Assembly (NCBI RefSeq): GCF_030811595.1
Contig: NZ_JAUSRB010000002.1
Location: forward strand, 8,060,001-8,124,000
From: Streptosporangium brasiliense
GTDB taxonomy: Bacteria; Actinomycetota; Actinomycetes; Streptosporangiales; Streptosporangiaceae
Length of the DNA: 64,000 nucleotides
Direction: 5' to 3'
The translations under genes and the position numbers were made by a program. Below, one piece after another: positions 25,071 to 36,319 of the stretch. Below the pieces are notes generated by a model. It had not been told where the DNA came from. It searched no databases and worked only from the letters and a program-made list of their open reading frames with translations. How positions within the stretch are numbered: position 1 is the first letter of the stretch; the number at the start of each line of letters is the position of its first letter.

Positions 25071-25619
25071 ATGATGAAGCACACGATCACCGCGCTGTGG
25101 GAAGAGATCCCCGACGACGCCGACGATCTCACCCTGGTCCGCGGCGGATTCCGTCTCTACCTGTGCCTGTGCGGCAAGCATCTGGCGGACCGGGAGGCCG
25201 CGGAGTCGCACGCGGCGGAGACCAACCAGTGCACCACGTGCCTGGGCTCGACCACCGAGGAGATCGTGCCGGGCTTCTCCCAGGAGTGCACGGCCTGCGC
25301 CGGGACCGGCCGCCGTAAGGCACAGCTCACCTGGGAGCTCGCCTACGTCGAGGCCGAGGCCATGATCACCGTCGACCTCGTCCGCACGCTGATCGCCCCC
25401 TTCACCGGGCCGTTCCAGCTCTCCCGGGTCGCCGACACGGTCCGCGCCGCCCTCGGCCTGCCGGTCGGCCGCCTGCCCGTGGGCCCCCGCGTACGCGACG
25501 TCCTGCGCCAGCTCGAAGCCGCAGGCGAGCTGGTCCTGGTCTCCGCCCCGGACGAGCTGCTCCGCGGCACCACCGTCGTGCTCTACCGCGACCCCTACTG
25601 GCAGCACGCCTCCGGGTGA
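25071..25619 (+). CDS. hypothetical zinc-ribbon protein
   Basis: 182 residues. Cysteines are grouped as CLCGKH (residues ~27-32), CTTCLG (~50-54) and CTACAGTG (~69-76); the last two resemble the DnaJ-type CxxCxGxG pair and probably bind one zinc. The C-terminal ~70 residues (VADTVRAALG, VRDVLRQLEAAGELVLVS) look like a winged-helix-type domain. I do not recognise a named family. It lies 12 bp after the ankyrin gene and is likely co-expressed with it. Confidence 0.6.
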   Translation: MMKHTITALWEEIPDDADDLTLVRGGFRLYLCLCGKHLADREAAESHAAETNQCTTCLGSTTEEIVPGFSQECTACAGTGRRKAQLTWELAYVEAEAMITVDLVRTLIAPFTGPFQLSRVADTVRAALGLPVGRLPVGPRVRDVLRQLEAAGELVLVSAPDELLRGTTVVLYRDPYWQHASG

Positions 25620-25776
25620 GGGACGCCCTTCCGGACGGGCCCTGAGCTCCTCCGGAGGATCCCGCGCGCCCGGATCACCCGCTCGGCCAGGTCGCCCGCC
25701 TCCGCTCCCGGCACGTTCACCGCGTCGGTGACGGACCACGGGTACCGGTGCCGGGCCGTGGGGGGCATCCCAAAAC

Positions 25777-25806
25777 TTGGGTCTTACCGGAAAGATTCTT
25801 TACTAT
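25777..25806 (+). promoter_or_regulatory. sigma-70-like promoter for a leaderless LysR mRNA
   Basis: TTGGGT (25777-25782), an 18-bp spacer and TACTAT (25801-25806) precede the LysR GTG at 25819 by only 12 nt, placing the expected transcription start at or within a few bases of the start codon. No ribosome-binding site is present, consistent with a leaderless transcript. Confidence 0.5.
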
Positions 25807-25818
25807 TAACCTTTCGGT

Positions 25819-26781
25819 GTGGACCTAGAAGTGCGTCATTTACGAGCAATCTGTGCGATCGCCGACTCGGGCAGCATTTCCAAGGCGGCAACCGCACTCA
25901 AGATGTCGCAGCCCGCGCTCGCCACGCAGCTGCGCCGCATCGAGCGGATGTTCGGCGGGCCACTGTTCGAGCGGGGCCGGCAGGGGGCGCAGCCCACACA
26001 GCTCGGCACCTGGGTGCTGATCAGGGCTCGGTCACTGCTGCCCGCCTTCGACGAGCTGCGACGGGACGGCATGCGCTACGCCGAGCAGACCGCGGAGAAG
26101 CTCCGGATTCGGCTGGGCTGTATGTCCAGCCATCTAGCGATAAATGTTATTAAATGCCTTAACGAGCTGCTGGCCGGCGCCGACATCACCGTCCGCACCG
26201 AAGAGGCGATGGACCTGCTGCCCGGACTGCTGGAGTCCGAGCGCCTGGAACTCGCCACCCTCGGCGACTATCCGGGGCACGAGCTCTCACCGCCCCCCGG
26301 CGTGGTCTACGCGGGCGTGGCCGTAGAGCCGATCTTCGTCGGGCTGGCCGTGTCCCACCCGCTCGCCCAGCGGGAGGAGATCGAGCTGCGGGACCTCGCC
26401 GACGAGGACTGGAGCCTGCACGCGCTGGCCGAGTCCGGGCACCGCGAACACTTCTGGGCCGCCTGCGCCCGGCAGGGCTTCGCCCCGAAGATCGCCTACT
26501 CCGCCGACCTCAGTCTCGCCATCGACCTCATCTCCTCCGCCCGGTGCGTGGGCATGTTCCAGGCGACCAGCAAGGGCTACCCGGGGATCGTCATCCGGCC
26601 GCTCGCCGGGACCCCGCTGCGCTTCCGCCACATGATCGGGTGGACCGAGCACGGGCCGGTCGCCCGGCACGGTCCCGACCTGGTCCAGGCGGTCACCAAG
26701 ACCTACTGGGCCGAGGTACGGCGGGCCCCCGTCTACGCGTCATGGCTGAGGCGCCATCTGCCGCTGTCACCACCTGTGTAG
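25819..26781 (+). CDS. LysR-family transcriptional regulator (contains a TTA codon)
   Basis: 320 residues. The N-terminal winged helix is typical (HLRAICAIADSGSISKAATALKMSQPALATQLRRIE) and is followed by a periplasmic-binding-like effector domain. Codon 8 is TTA (25840-25842), very rare in such GC-rich genes and in streptomycetes a mark of bldA-dependent developmental control. The gene has its own apparent leaderless promoter. It lies 138 bp before, and on the same strand as, the large secreted protease gene, which is a plausible target. Confidence 0.88.
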   Translation: MDLEVRHLRAICAIADSGSISKAATALKMSQPALATQLRRIERMFGGPLFERGRQGAQPTQLGTWVLIRARSLLPAFDELRRDGMRYAEQTAEKLRIRLGCMSSHLAINVIKCLNELLAGADITVRTEEAMDLLPGLLESERLELATLGDYPGHELSPPPGVVYAGVAVEPIFVGLAVSHPLAQREEIELRDLADEDWSLHALAESGHREHFWAACARQGFAPKIAYSADLSLAIDLISSARCVGMFQATSKGYPGIVIRPLAGTPLRFRHMIGWTEHGPVARHGPDLVQAVTKTYWAEVRRAPVYASWLRRHLPLSPPV

Positions 26782-26886
26782 CCGCCTATATCGCGAAGTT
26801 ATGCAATTTCGTGGGGTACTCGCCCCGCAGTCACGGTGTCAGCTTTGGTCCAGCCCAAACCGTCAGGGCTCCTTGCATCCCTCTAA

Positions 26887-30156
<3,270 letters not shown>

Positions 30157-30193
30157 TCGGCTGAGAACCGCTCAGCGGAGTACGACCCCTGAC

Positions 30194-30236
30194 GGAGCAC
30201 GGCGGGCGGGCATGGCCGCCCGCCGTGCTCCTTTCT
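30194..30236 (+). terminator. strong Rho-independent terminator after the protease gene
   Basis: A perfect 16-bp stem (30194-30209 with 30216-30231), a 6-nt loop GCATGG and a following TTTCTC. It is the strongest terminator in the window. Confidence 0.85.
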
Positions 30237-30339
30237 CCACGGGCCGCTCCGCGCGTTGTGATTGGACTATCCGAAAAGGGTAGGTATGCGCTGCTGAATC
30301 ACCGGAAGTTTCGCCAGAGTCGAGGACGAGGCGGTCATC

Positions 30340-30423
30340 ATGATCACCAGCCGGCCACCGGCGCTGCCCGGAGACGTGGGAGACGCCGGACGGGGACGTG
30401 CCGGACGGCGTCCGGCCGGATGA
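30340..30423 (+). CDS. possible 27-residue leader peptide (uORF) of the MFS gene
   Basis: ATG 30340 is preceded by GAGG 8 nt upstream and reads 27 codons (arginine/glycine-rich, starting MITSRPPALPG) to a TGA that overlaps the MFS start codon as ATGA. The geometry is that of translational coupling or a regulatory leader. It could also be an accident of a short open frame in GC-rich DNA. Confidence 0.35.
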   Translation: MITSRPPALPGDVGDAGRGRAGRRPAG

Positions 30424-31928
30424 GCACCGGACCCCGGCCGGGCGGGACGTCGACCGCGCAGCGGCCGGAGGGGACGGACCCGCGCCGGTGGAAGGCGCTG
30501 ACCGTCTGCCTGGTGGCCGGCTTCATGACCCTGCTGGACGTCAGCATCGTCAACGTGGCGCTGCCCTCCATCCGCACCGGGCTGGACTCCCCGCAGAGCG
30601 CCCTGCAGTGGGTGGTGTCCGGTTACGCGCTCACCTTCGGGCTGGTGCTGGTGCCCGCCGGGCGCTTCGGCGACATGCGGGGCCGACGCGACGTCTTCGT
30701 CTCCGGCGTCGCCCTGTTCACCCTGGCCAGCGCGGCAGCCGGAGTCGCCCAGAACCCGACCTGGCTGGTCGTGGCGCGGCTCGTCCAGGGGGTGGCGGGC
30801 GGGGTGATCAACCCGCAGGTCAGCGGCCTGATCCAGCAGCTCTTCCGGGGTGCGGAGCGGGGCCGGGCGTTCGGGCTGCTGGGCGCCACCATCGGCATCT
30901 CCACCGCGATCGGCCCGCTGCTCGGCGGGCTGCTCATCCATCTCGGCGGCGGGCACGACGGGTGGCGCCTCGTCTTCTACGTCAACGTGCCGATCGGCGT
31001 CCTGGCCATGGTCCTGGCATACCGCTACATCCCGCCCCGGGCGCGGGACGGACGGCGGCGGGAGAGCATGGACCCGGTGGGCGTGCTGCTGCTGGCCGCC
31101 GGCGTCGTGCTGGTGCTGCTGCCGCTCGTCGAGGGGCAGCAGTGGCACGGCCGGGACAGGTGGCTGCCGCCGGCCGCCGGGCTCGCCGTCCTCGCCGGCT
31201 TCGTGGAGTGGGAGCGCCGGTACGGGCGGCGCCGCGAGCCGGTGGTCAACCTGTCGCTGTTCGGCAGGCGCTCCTACGCCCTGGGCGCCCTGATCGCGGC
31301 GCTCTACTTCGCGGGCTTCACCGCGATCTTCTTCGTGCTGACCCTGTACCTGCAGGACGGCCTGCGCTACCCCGCCCTGGAAGCGGGCCTGGCGAGCATG
31401 CCGTTCGCGGCGGGCTCGGCCGCGGCCTCCGTGCTGGGGGGCCGGGTCGTCACCCGGCTCGGCCGCCCGCTGGTGGTGCTGGGTCTGGTACTGGTCGCCG
31501 TCGGGCTGACCGTCACGGAGCTCGCCGTGCGCCTGGTCCCCGGCCAGCAGGTTGCCTGGGCGATCGCGCTGCCGCTGCTGGTGGCCGGGCTCGGCAGCGG
31601 CCTGGTGATCTCCCCCAACCAGACGCTGACCCTGTCGGAGGTCCCGGTGGCCGAGGCCGGCACCGCCGGCGGCGTGCTGCAGACGGGCCAGCGGATCGGC
31701 ACCGCCCTCGGCATCGCGGTGGTCGGCTCGGTGTTCTTCGCCGAGGTCGCCTCCTCGCACGGCGACTACGCCCTGGCGTTCCGGCGCGCGCTGCTGGTCA
31801 CCATCGGCTTCGTGCTGGTCGCGCTGGCCGTGGCCCTCACCGACGTGGTCGCCGCCCGCCGCGCCGGACGCCGGGCGGGCGCCCGCGGGGTCACCGGGGC
31901 GGAGCGGGCTCCGGGGGCGCCCGAGTGA
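30420..31928 (+). CDS. MFS drug/metabolite exporter, DHA2 (EmrB/QacA) family, 14 spans
   Basis: 502 residues. Motif A (AGRFGDMRGRRDVF) and motif C-like GATIGISTAIGPLLGG are present, along with the DHA2 first-helix VCLVAGFMTLLDVSIVNVALP. The length fits 14 transmembrane segments. ATG 30420 overlaps the TGA of a possible leader peptide; no other good ribosome-binding site precedes it, so expression may depend on coupling. Two hairpins follow the stop. The substrate is unknown and no TetR or MarR regulator adjoins. Confidence 0.88.
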   Translation: MSTGPRPGGTSTAQRPEGTDPRRWKALTVCLVAGFMTLLDVSIVNVALPSIRTGLDSPQSALQWVVSGYALTFGLVLVPAGRFGDMRGRRDVFVSGVALFTLASAAAGVAQNPTWLVVARLVQGVAGGVINPQVSGLIQQLFRGAERGRAFGLLGATIGISTAIGPLLGGLLIHLGGGHDGWRLVFYVNVPIGVLAMVLAYRYIPPRARDGRRRESMDPVGVLLLAAGVVLVLLPLVEGQQWHGRDRWLPPAAGLAVLAGFVEWERRYGRRREPVVNLSLFGRRSYALGALIAALYFAGFTAIFFVLTLYLQDGLRYPALEAGLASMPFAAGSAAASVLGGRVVTRLGRPLVVLGLVLVAVGLTVTELAVRLVPGQQVAWAIALPLLVAGLGSGLVISPNQTLTLSEVPVAEAGTAGGVLQTGQRIGTALGIAVVGSVFFAEVASSHGDYALAFRRALLVTIGFVLVALAVALTDVVAARRAGRRAGARGVTGAERAPGAPE

Positions 31929-31931
31929 GCC

Positions 31932-31968
31932 GGTACGGCGGGCGGGTGTGGGGCCTGCCCGCCGTACC
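31932..31968. terminator. hairpin terminator, first copy
   Basis: GGTACGGCGGGC pairs perfectly with GCCCGCCGTACC around a 13-nt loop, four bases after the MFS stop codon. Confidence 0.6.
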
Positions 31969-31995
31969 ACCCGTCGGAGGACGGGCCGACGAGCC

Positions 31996-32032
31996 GGTAC
32001 GGCGGGTGGCTGTGGGGTCCGCCCGCCGTACC
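31996..32032. terminator. hairpin terminator, second copy
   Basis: GGTACGGCGGGT pairs with GCCCGCCGTACC (one wobble pair). It lies between the MFS and methyltransferase genes, which are convergent, and can serve both. Confidence 0.55.
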
Positions 32033-32120
32033 ACCCGTCGAGGCGGCGGGCGGGCGGGGCCTGCTCCCCGGACCCGGCCGGTTGATCAACCGCGTGTCCG
32101 GCGCGGTCCGGCGGAGGACC

Positions 32121-32924
32121 TCAACGCTTGTAGGCGATGCCGCCGTACATGAGCTGCTGGCCCACCGTGAGCTTCCTGGGGACGGGTCCGTCTGGCCGCC
32201 ACAGGGGCAGCGGGACGACGCCCGGGTCGAGGAGCTCGAAGCCGTCGAAGAAGGCGGTGATCTCCTCCGGCGTGCGGAACCGGCCGGTGCCCAGCAGCGC
32301 GAGGTACTTCCGCTCGGCGTCGCGCGATTCCTGGGTGGAGGCGCAGAAGTGGGTGATGAACAGATAGCTGCCCGGCGGGACTGCCGCCATGTAGGCCTCG
32401 ACGATCGCCCGGGGGTCCTCGTCGTCGTGCAGGTGGTGCAGGATGCCGACCAGCATCACGGCCACCGGGCGGCCGAGGTCGATGAGGTTCTTGAAGGCCG
32501 GGTCGGAGAGGATGGCCTCGGTGTCACGCAGGTCGGAGGTGATGACCGCCGTGCGGTCGTTCTCCGCGAGCAGCGCCCGGCCGTGGGCCAGCACCATCGG
32601 GTCGTTGTCGACGTAGACGACCCGCGACTCCGGATTGGCGCGCTGCGCGACCTGGTGGGTGTTCTCCTCCGTCGGCAGCCCCGAGCCGAGGTCGACGAAC
32701 TGGGTGATGCCCTGGCCGGACAGGAAGCGCACCCCCCGGCCGAGGATCTGCCGGTTGTAGGCCGCCACGTCGTAGATCTCCGGGACGACCTTCACGATCT
32801 CGGCGACGAAGGCGCGGTCGACCTCGAAGTTGTCCTTGCCGTTGAGGACGACGTCGTAAGCCCTGGCGATGCTGGGCCGGGTCGTGTCGATGCCGGCGTT
32901 CCGCTCGCTCCGATTGTCGGCCAC
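32121..32924 (-). CDS. DUF574-family SAM-dependent methyltransferase
   Basis: 267 residues, GTG start with GGAAGGA 5 nt upstream. The N-terminal DTTRPSIARAYDVVLNGKDNFEVDR and the SAM-binding loop FVDLGSGLPTEENTHQ are diagnostic of the actinobacterial DUF574 (SAV2177-like) methyltransferases, which are highly multiplied in streptomycete-type genomes and mostly uncharacterised. It is convergent with the MFS gene. The substrate is unknown. Confidence 0.88.
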   Translation of the reverse strand: MADNRSERNAGIDTTRPSIARAYDVVLNGKDNFEVDRAFVAEIVKVVPEIYDVAAYNRQILGRGVRFLSGQGITQFVDLGSGLPTEENTHQVAQRANPESRVVYVDNDPMVLAHGRALLAENDRTAVITSDLRDTEAILSDPAFKNLIDLGRPVAVMLVGILHHLHDDEDPRAIVEAYMAAVPPGSYLFITHFCASTQESRDAERKYLALLGTGRFRTPEEITAFFDGFELLDPGVVPLPLWRPDGPVPRKLTVGQQLMYGGIAYKR

Positions 32925-33036
32925 AGGGGTCCTTCCTCGTCATCCCGGGGCAGTTCAAATGATCATAAGTGGTGAAGGGACTCCGATATGCATATTTGAC
33001 GGTTAACGGATGACCGATTCCTCGCTCCGGCGAGGT

Positions 33037-34197
33037 CTACTTCGACGGGCCGCTCAGCACCGTGAAGGTGATGCCCGCCCGCTGGAGCCGCTCGATCAGC
33101 GCCCCGCCCATCGCCACGGCCGTGGTGACCTGGCCACTGACCGGCGGCAGGTCGTCGAAGGCCAGGCAGAGCGCCGACTCGGCGAGCATCTTGGCGGTCT
33201 CGTCGTAGCCGGGGTCGCCGCCCGCCACCTCGGTGACGACGCGCTCGCCGCCGCCCCGGCCGAGGAAGGTGACCTTGAACCAGCTCCTGGCCCGCTGTTC
33301 GGGGGTGGGTCCGTCGCCGGAGGCGGTCCGGCCGAGCAGCCAGGAGCGGACCGGGGGGAGCTGGGCGAGCGCGACGAGGGCGCCGGTGCCGGCCACGAGC
33401 CCCAGCGCGGCGGGCAGCCGCCTGACGGCGACGTGGTGGCGGTAGGTGAAGTCGGGGCCGTAGCGCTCCAGCGCGCGGGCCGAGCGCGCCACGATCCGCG
33501 GGTCGATCGTGGGCAGGGGCAGGGCCCAGCCTCCCACGTAGCGGGGCGGTCCGGCGATGCCGCGCGCGCGGCGGCCGGTGGGCCGCCCTTCGGCCGCGCG
33601 CCGGGCGAGCGCGGCCCGGGCGGTCTGCCGGGGCCGGGAGATCGCCGTGAGGGCGGAGTGGACGGTGCCGCCCGATGGCTTGCCGTTGCCCCGCACGAAC
33701 CCGTCCACCTCGATCGGCACCCCCTCGGGGAGCCGGTTGACGGTGAAGTAGGCGCCGAGGTCGTGCGGGACGGAGTCGAACCCGCAGGCGTGCACGATCT
33801 TCGCCCCGGTCCGCTCGGCCCGGTGGTGGTGGCGGGTGAACATCAGGTCGACGAACTCCGGCTCGCCGGTGATGTCGGCGTAGTGGGTGCCCGCGTCGGC
33901 GCAGGCGGCCACGAGCGGCTCGCCGTAGGAGAGGTAGGGGCCCACGGTGGTGGCGACGACCCTGGCCTGGCGGGCCAGCTCCGCCAGCGAGGCCGGGTCC
34001 GTCACGTCCGCGTGGAGCAGCGGCAGCTCGGGCAGGCCGATGCGGTCCCGGACCGCTCCGAGCTTGGCCCGGTTGCGGCCGGCCAGCGCCCAGCGGCAGC
34101 CGGGACCGGCACTGCGGGCCAGATACCGCGCGGTCAGCTCGCCGGTGAAGCCGGTGGCGCCGAAGAGCACGATGTCGTACGGGCGGTCGTCAGGCAT
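33037..34197 (-). CDS. saccharopine-dehydrogenase-like NAD(P) oxidoreductase (trans-acting enoyl reductase type)
   Basis: 386 residues. A Rossmann motif FGATGFTGELTARYLA starts at about residue 12, followed by the conserved NVGPYxxxGEPLVxACxxxGTHYADITGEPEFV pattern (here TVGPYLSYGEPLVAACADAG and ADITGEPEF), typical of the mycobacterial Rv2449c/Rv2953 family. In mycobacteria a relative is a trans-acting enoyl reductase for polyketide lipids. No polyketide synthase is present here, so the role is open. Confidence 0.82.
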   Translation of the reverse strand: MPDDRPYDIVLFGATGFTGELTARYLARSAGPGCRWALAGRNRAKLGAVRDRIGLPELPLLHADVTDPASLAELARQARVVATTVGPYLSYGEPLVAACADAGTHYADITGEPEFVDLMFTRHHHRAERTGAKIVHACGFDSVPHDLGAYFTVNRLPEGVPIEVDGFVRGNGKPSGGTVHSALTAISRPRQTARAALARRAAEGRPTGRRARGIAGPPRYVGGWALPLPTIDPRIVARSARALERYGPDFTYRHHVAVRRLPAALGLVAGTGALVALAQLPPVRSWLLGRTASGDGPTPEQRARSWFKVTFLGRGGGERVVTEVAGGDPGYDETAKMLAESALCLAFDDLPPVSGQVTTAVAMGGALIERLQRAGITFTVLSGPSK

Positions 34198-34258
34198 GGG
34201 CTGGGACTCCTCCCCGGCACGGCCGCGCGCAAGCCGTACGGACCGAATGTGATTCTGT

Positions 34259-34513
34259 TCACCTTGCCACAGGAGCGAGCACCCGGGGAAGGACGCCCTC
34301 GCCGGACCGGTACGCCTCCTCCAGGTGGGGGTAGCCGGACAGCACGGATTCCTCGATGCCGAGCGCGGCGCACTCCTCGATCCGCTCGGCGACCTGGGGC
34401 TTGGGTCCCACCCATCGCCGGCCCAATAACCTATAAAGCCAATCGGTAATAGCGGTTATTCCTTGCCCGCCCTTCCGTGCACTGATTGGTAGGTTCAGGT
34501 AAACAACCGACAT
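34259..34513 (-). pseudogene. C-terminal remnant of an ssuD-like alkanesulfonate monooxygenase
   Basis: An 84-codon frame. Its last ~50 residues ([20 protein letters not shown], then [20 protein letters not shown]) match the SsuD C-terminus, which reads approximately [36 protein letters not shown]. Only the end of the ~360-residue enzyme is left, and the upstream part is AT-rich sequence with no homology. It is a decayed gene 2-7 kb from four intact luciferase-like monooxygenase genes. Confidence 0.65.
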
Positions 34514-34536
34514 ATGACCAGATGGAGGACCGTACG

Positions 34537-35019
34537 GTGGAGGTCGAGCAGACGGCGCTGCCCGGAATCGGACTACGGCACGAGTTCACCACCCGCTCGG
34601 GCCGGCGCATCGGGATCGTCTCCCACCGGACCGGCCGCCGCGACTTAGTGATATACGACCCTGCCGATCCCGACCGGGCGTGCGAGACGATAAAACTGAA
34701 CGACGAGGAGGCCGACGCGCTCTGCGAGCTCCTCGGCGCCCCGCGCATCGTGCAGCGTCTCAACGCCCTGCACCGCGAGGTCGAAGGGCTGGTCAGCCTG
34801 CAGCTCCCCATCCTGTCCGGCACGCCGTACGCCGGCCGCCCGATGGGTGACGCGCGCGTGCGCACCCGCACCGGCGCCTCCATCGTGGCCGTGGTCCGCG
34901 CCGGCCAGGTCTTCGCCAGCCCCGGCCCCGACTTCGTGTTCACCGACGGCGACGTGGTCGTCGTCGTGGGCAGCCCGGAGAGCACCGCCGCCGTCGCCGA
35001 CATCCTGACCAACGGTTAG
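34537..35019 (+). CDS. KhtT-like regulatory subunit of a cation:proton antiporter (RCK_C domain)
   Basis: 160 residues from GTG 34537, which has TGGAGGA 7 nt upstream; an in-frame ATG 15 nt earlier contains that site. The C-terminal ~80 residues are an RCK_C/TrkA_C domain ([32 protein letters not shown]). KhtT subunits gate KhtU-type K+/H+ antiporters by binding nucleotides such as c-di-AMP. The gene contains a rare TTA leucine codon (34645-34647) and ATA codons. It ends 8 bp before the antiporter gene. Confidence 0.85.
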   Translation: MEVEQTALPGIGLRHEFTTRSGRRIGIVSHRTGRRDLVIYDPADPDRACETIKLNDEEADALCELLGAPRIVQRLNALHREVEGLVSLQLPILSGTPYAGRPMGDARVRTRTGASIVAVVRAGQVFASPGPDFVFTDGDVVVVVGSPESTAAVADILTNG

Positions 35020-35027
35020 GGCAGCGG

Positions 35028-36188
35028 GTGCACTCGACAGCGATCCTGTTCCTGGAGTTCGGCGCCGTCCTTCTCGGGCTCGGCATTCTCGGGGCCCTCG
35101 CCATGCGCGTCGGCATCTCCCCCATCCCCCTCTACCTGGTCGCTGGACTGGCCTTCGGGCAGGGCGGCATCCTGCCCCTGGCCACCAGCGAGGAGTTCAT
35201 CTCGGTCGGCGCCGAGCTCGGCGTCATCCTGCTGCTGCTCACCCTCGGCCTGGAGTACAACGCCGACGAGCTGGTGACGAGCCTGAAGGGCAACGCCCGC
35301 GCCGGCGTCGTCGACCTGGTGCTCAACGCGGCCCCCGGCGCGGTCGCCGCGCTGCTGCTCGGCTGGGGCCCGGTGGCCGCGGTCGCCATGGCCGGCGTCA
35401 CCTACGCCACCTCCTCGGGCATCACCGCCAAGGTCCTGTCCGACCTGGGATGGATCGGTAACCGGGAGACCCCGGTGGTGCTGTCCCTGCTGGTCTTCGA
35501 GGACCTGACCATGGCGGTCTACCTGCCGATCCTGACCGCCATGCTGGCCGGGGTGAGCTTCGTCGGCGGCGCGGTCACCGTGGGCATCGCGCTGGCCACC
35601 GTCAGCGTCGTCCTGCTGCTCGCCCTGCGCTACGGCCGCCTCATCGAGGCGTTCATCTCCAGCCCCAACTCGGAGGTGCTGCTGCTGAAGCTGGTCGGGC
35701 TCGCGCTGCTGGTCGCCGGAGTGGCCCAGCAGCTCCAGGTCTCGGCCGCGGTCGGCGCGTTCCTGGTCGGCATCGCGGTCTCCGGCGAGCTGGCCGAGGA
35801 CGCCCAGGCGCTGCTGACCCCGCTCCGCGACCTGTTCGCCGCGGTGTTCTTCGTCTTCTTCGGCCTGCAGACCGATCCCACCAAGATCGGCCCGGTGGCC
35901 GGGCTGGCCGCGCTGCTCGCCCTGGTCAGCATGGTCACCAAGCTGCTCACCGGCGCCTACGCCGCCCGCCGGGCGGGGATCGCGAAGGCCGGACGGGCGC
36001 GGGCGGGCATCGCGCTCATCCCCCGCGGCGAGTTCAACATCGTGATCGCGGGCCTGGCCGTGGCCGCCGGGGTCCATCCCGACCTCGGCCCGCTGGCCGC
36101 CGCCTACGTCCTCATCCTCGCCGCGTTCGGCCCGCTGGCCGCCCGGCTCGTCCAGCCCCTCATCACCGCCATCGCCAAACGCACCTGA
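35028..36188 (+). CDS. KhtU-like K+(Na+)/H+ antiporter, CPA2 family
   Basis: 386 residues, about 12 membrane spans. The CPA2 core is visible: a TLGLEYNADEL segment, the unwound-helix region YATSSGITAKVL, the conserved FEDLTMAVYLPIL, and AVFFVFFGLQTDP near helix 9. It lacks a C-terminal RCK domain, which is supplied in trans by the preceding khtT-like gene 8 bp upstream. The pair should act in potassium or pH homeostasis at the plasma membrane. The start is GTG with a weak ribosome-binding site. Confidence 0.88.
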   Translation: MHSTAILFLEFGAVLLGLGILGALAMRVGISPIPLYLVAGLAFGQGGILPLATSEEFISVGAELGVILLLLTLGLEYNADELVTSLKGNARAGVVDLVLNAAPGAVAALLLGWGPVAAVAMAGVTYATSSGITAKVLSDLGWIGNRETPVVLSLLVFEDLTMAVYLPILTAMLAGVSFVGGAVTVGIALATVSVVLLLALRYGRLIEAFISSPNSEVLLLKLVGLALLVAGVAQQLQVSAAVGAFLVGIAVSGELAEDAQALLTPLRDLFAAVFFVFFGLQTDPTKIGPVAGLAALLALVSMVTKLLTGAYAARRAGIAKAGRARAGIALIPRGEFNIVIAGLAVAAGVHPDLGPLAAAYVLILAAFGPLAARLVQPLITAIAKRT

Positions 36189-36208
36189 CCGGTCAGGCGG
36201 TCGCCTGC

Positions 36209-36238
36209 GGCGCGTGGTCCCTCGCCGGGCCACGCGCC
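36209..36238. terminator. bidirectional terminator hairpin
   Basis: GGCGCGTGG (36209-36217) pairs exactly with CCACGCGCC (36230-36238) between the antiporter and the convergent monooxygenase operon. A 12-bp palindrome CTGACCGGTCAG (36185-36196) overlaps the antiporter stop. Confidence 0.55.
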
Positions 36239-36319
36239 GTATGCGTCCCGGGGCCCTGCCTGCCGGATGCGTTCCGGAGCCTGTCAGGGGCGTGTGAGGA
36301 GGCCGGGCCGGCCGCGCGC

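Larger units (their letters stand above)
31929..32041. repeat. tandem duplication of a ~60-bp hairpin unit
   Basis: Two near-identical units follow the MFS stop, each beginning GAGCCGGTACGGCGGG and ending CCGCCGTACCACCCGTCG. Unit 1 forms the perfect 12-bp stem 31932-31943/31957-31968; unit 2 forms 31996-32007/32021-32032 with one G-T pair. They probably serve as a doubled bidirectional terminator. Confidence 0.7.

Noticed and set aside
31929-32041. Attenuator or riboswitch before the methyltransferase
   Set aside because: The hairpins lie beyond the 3' ends of two convergent genes, so they are better explained as terminators.
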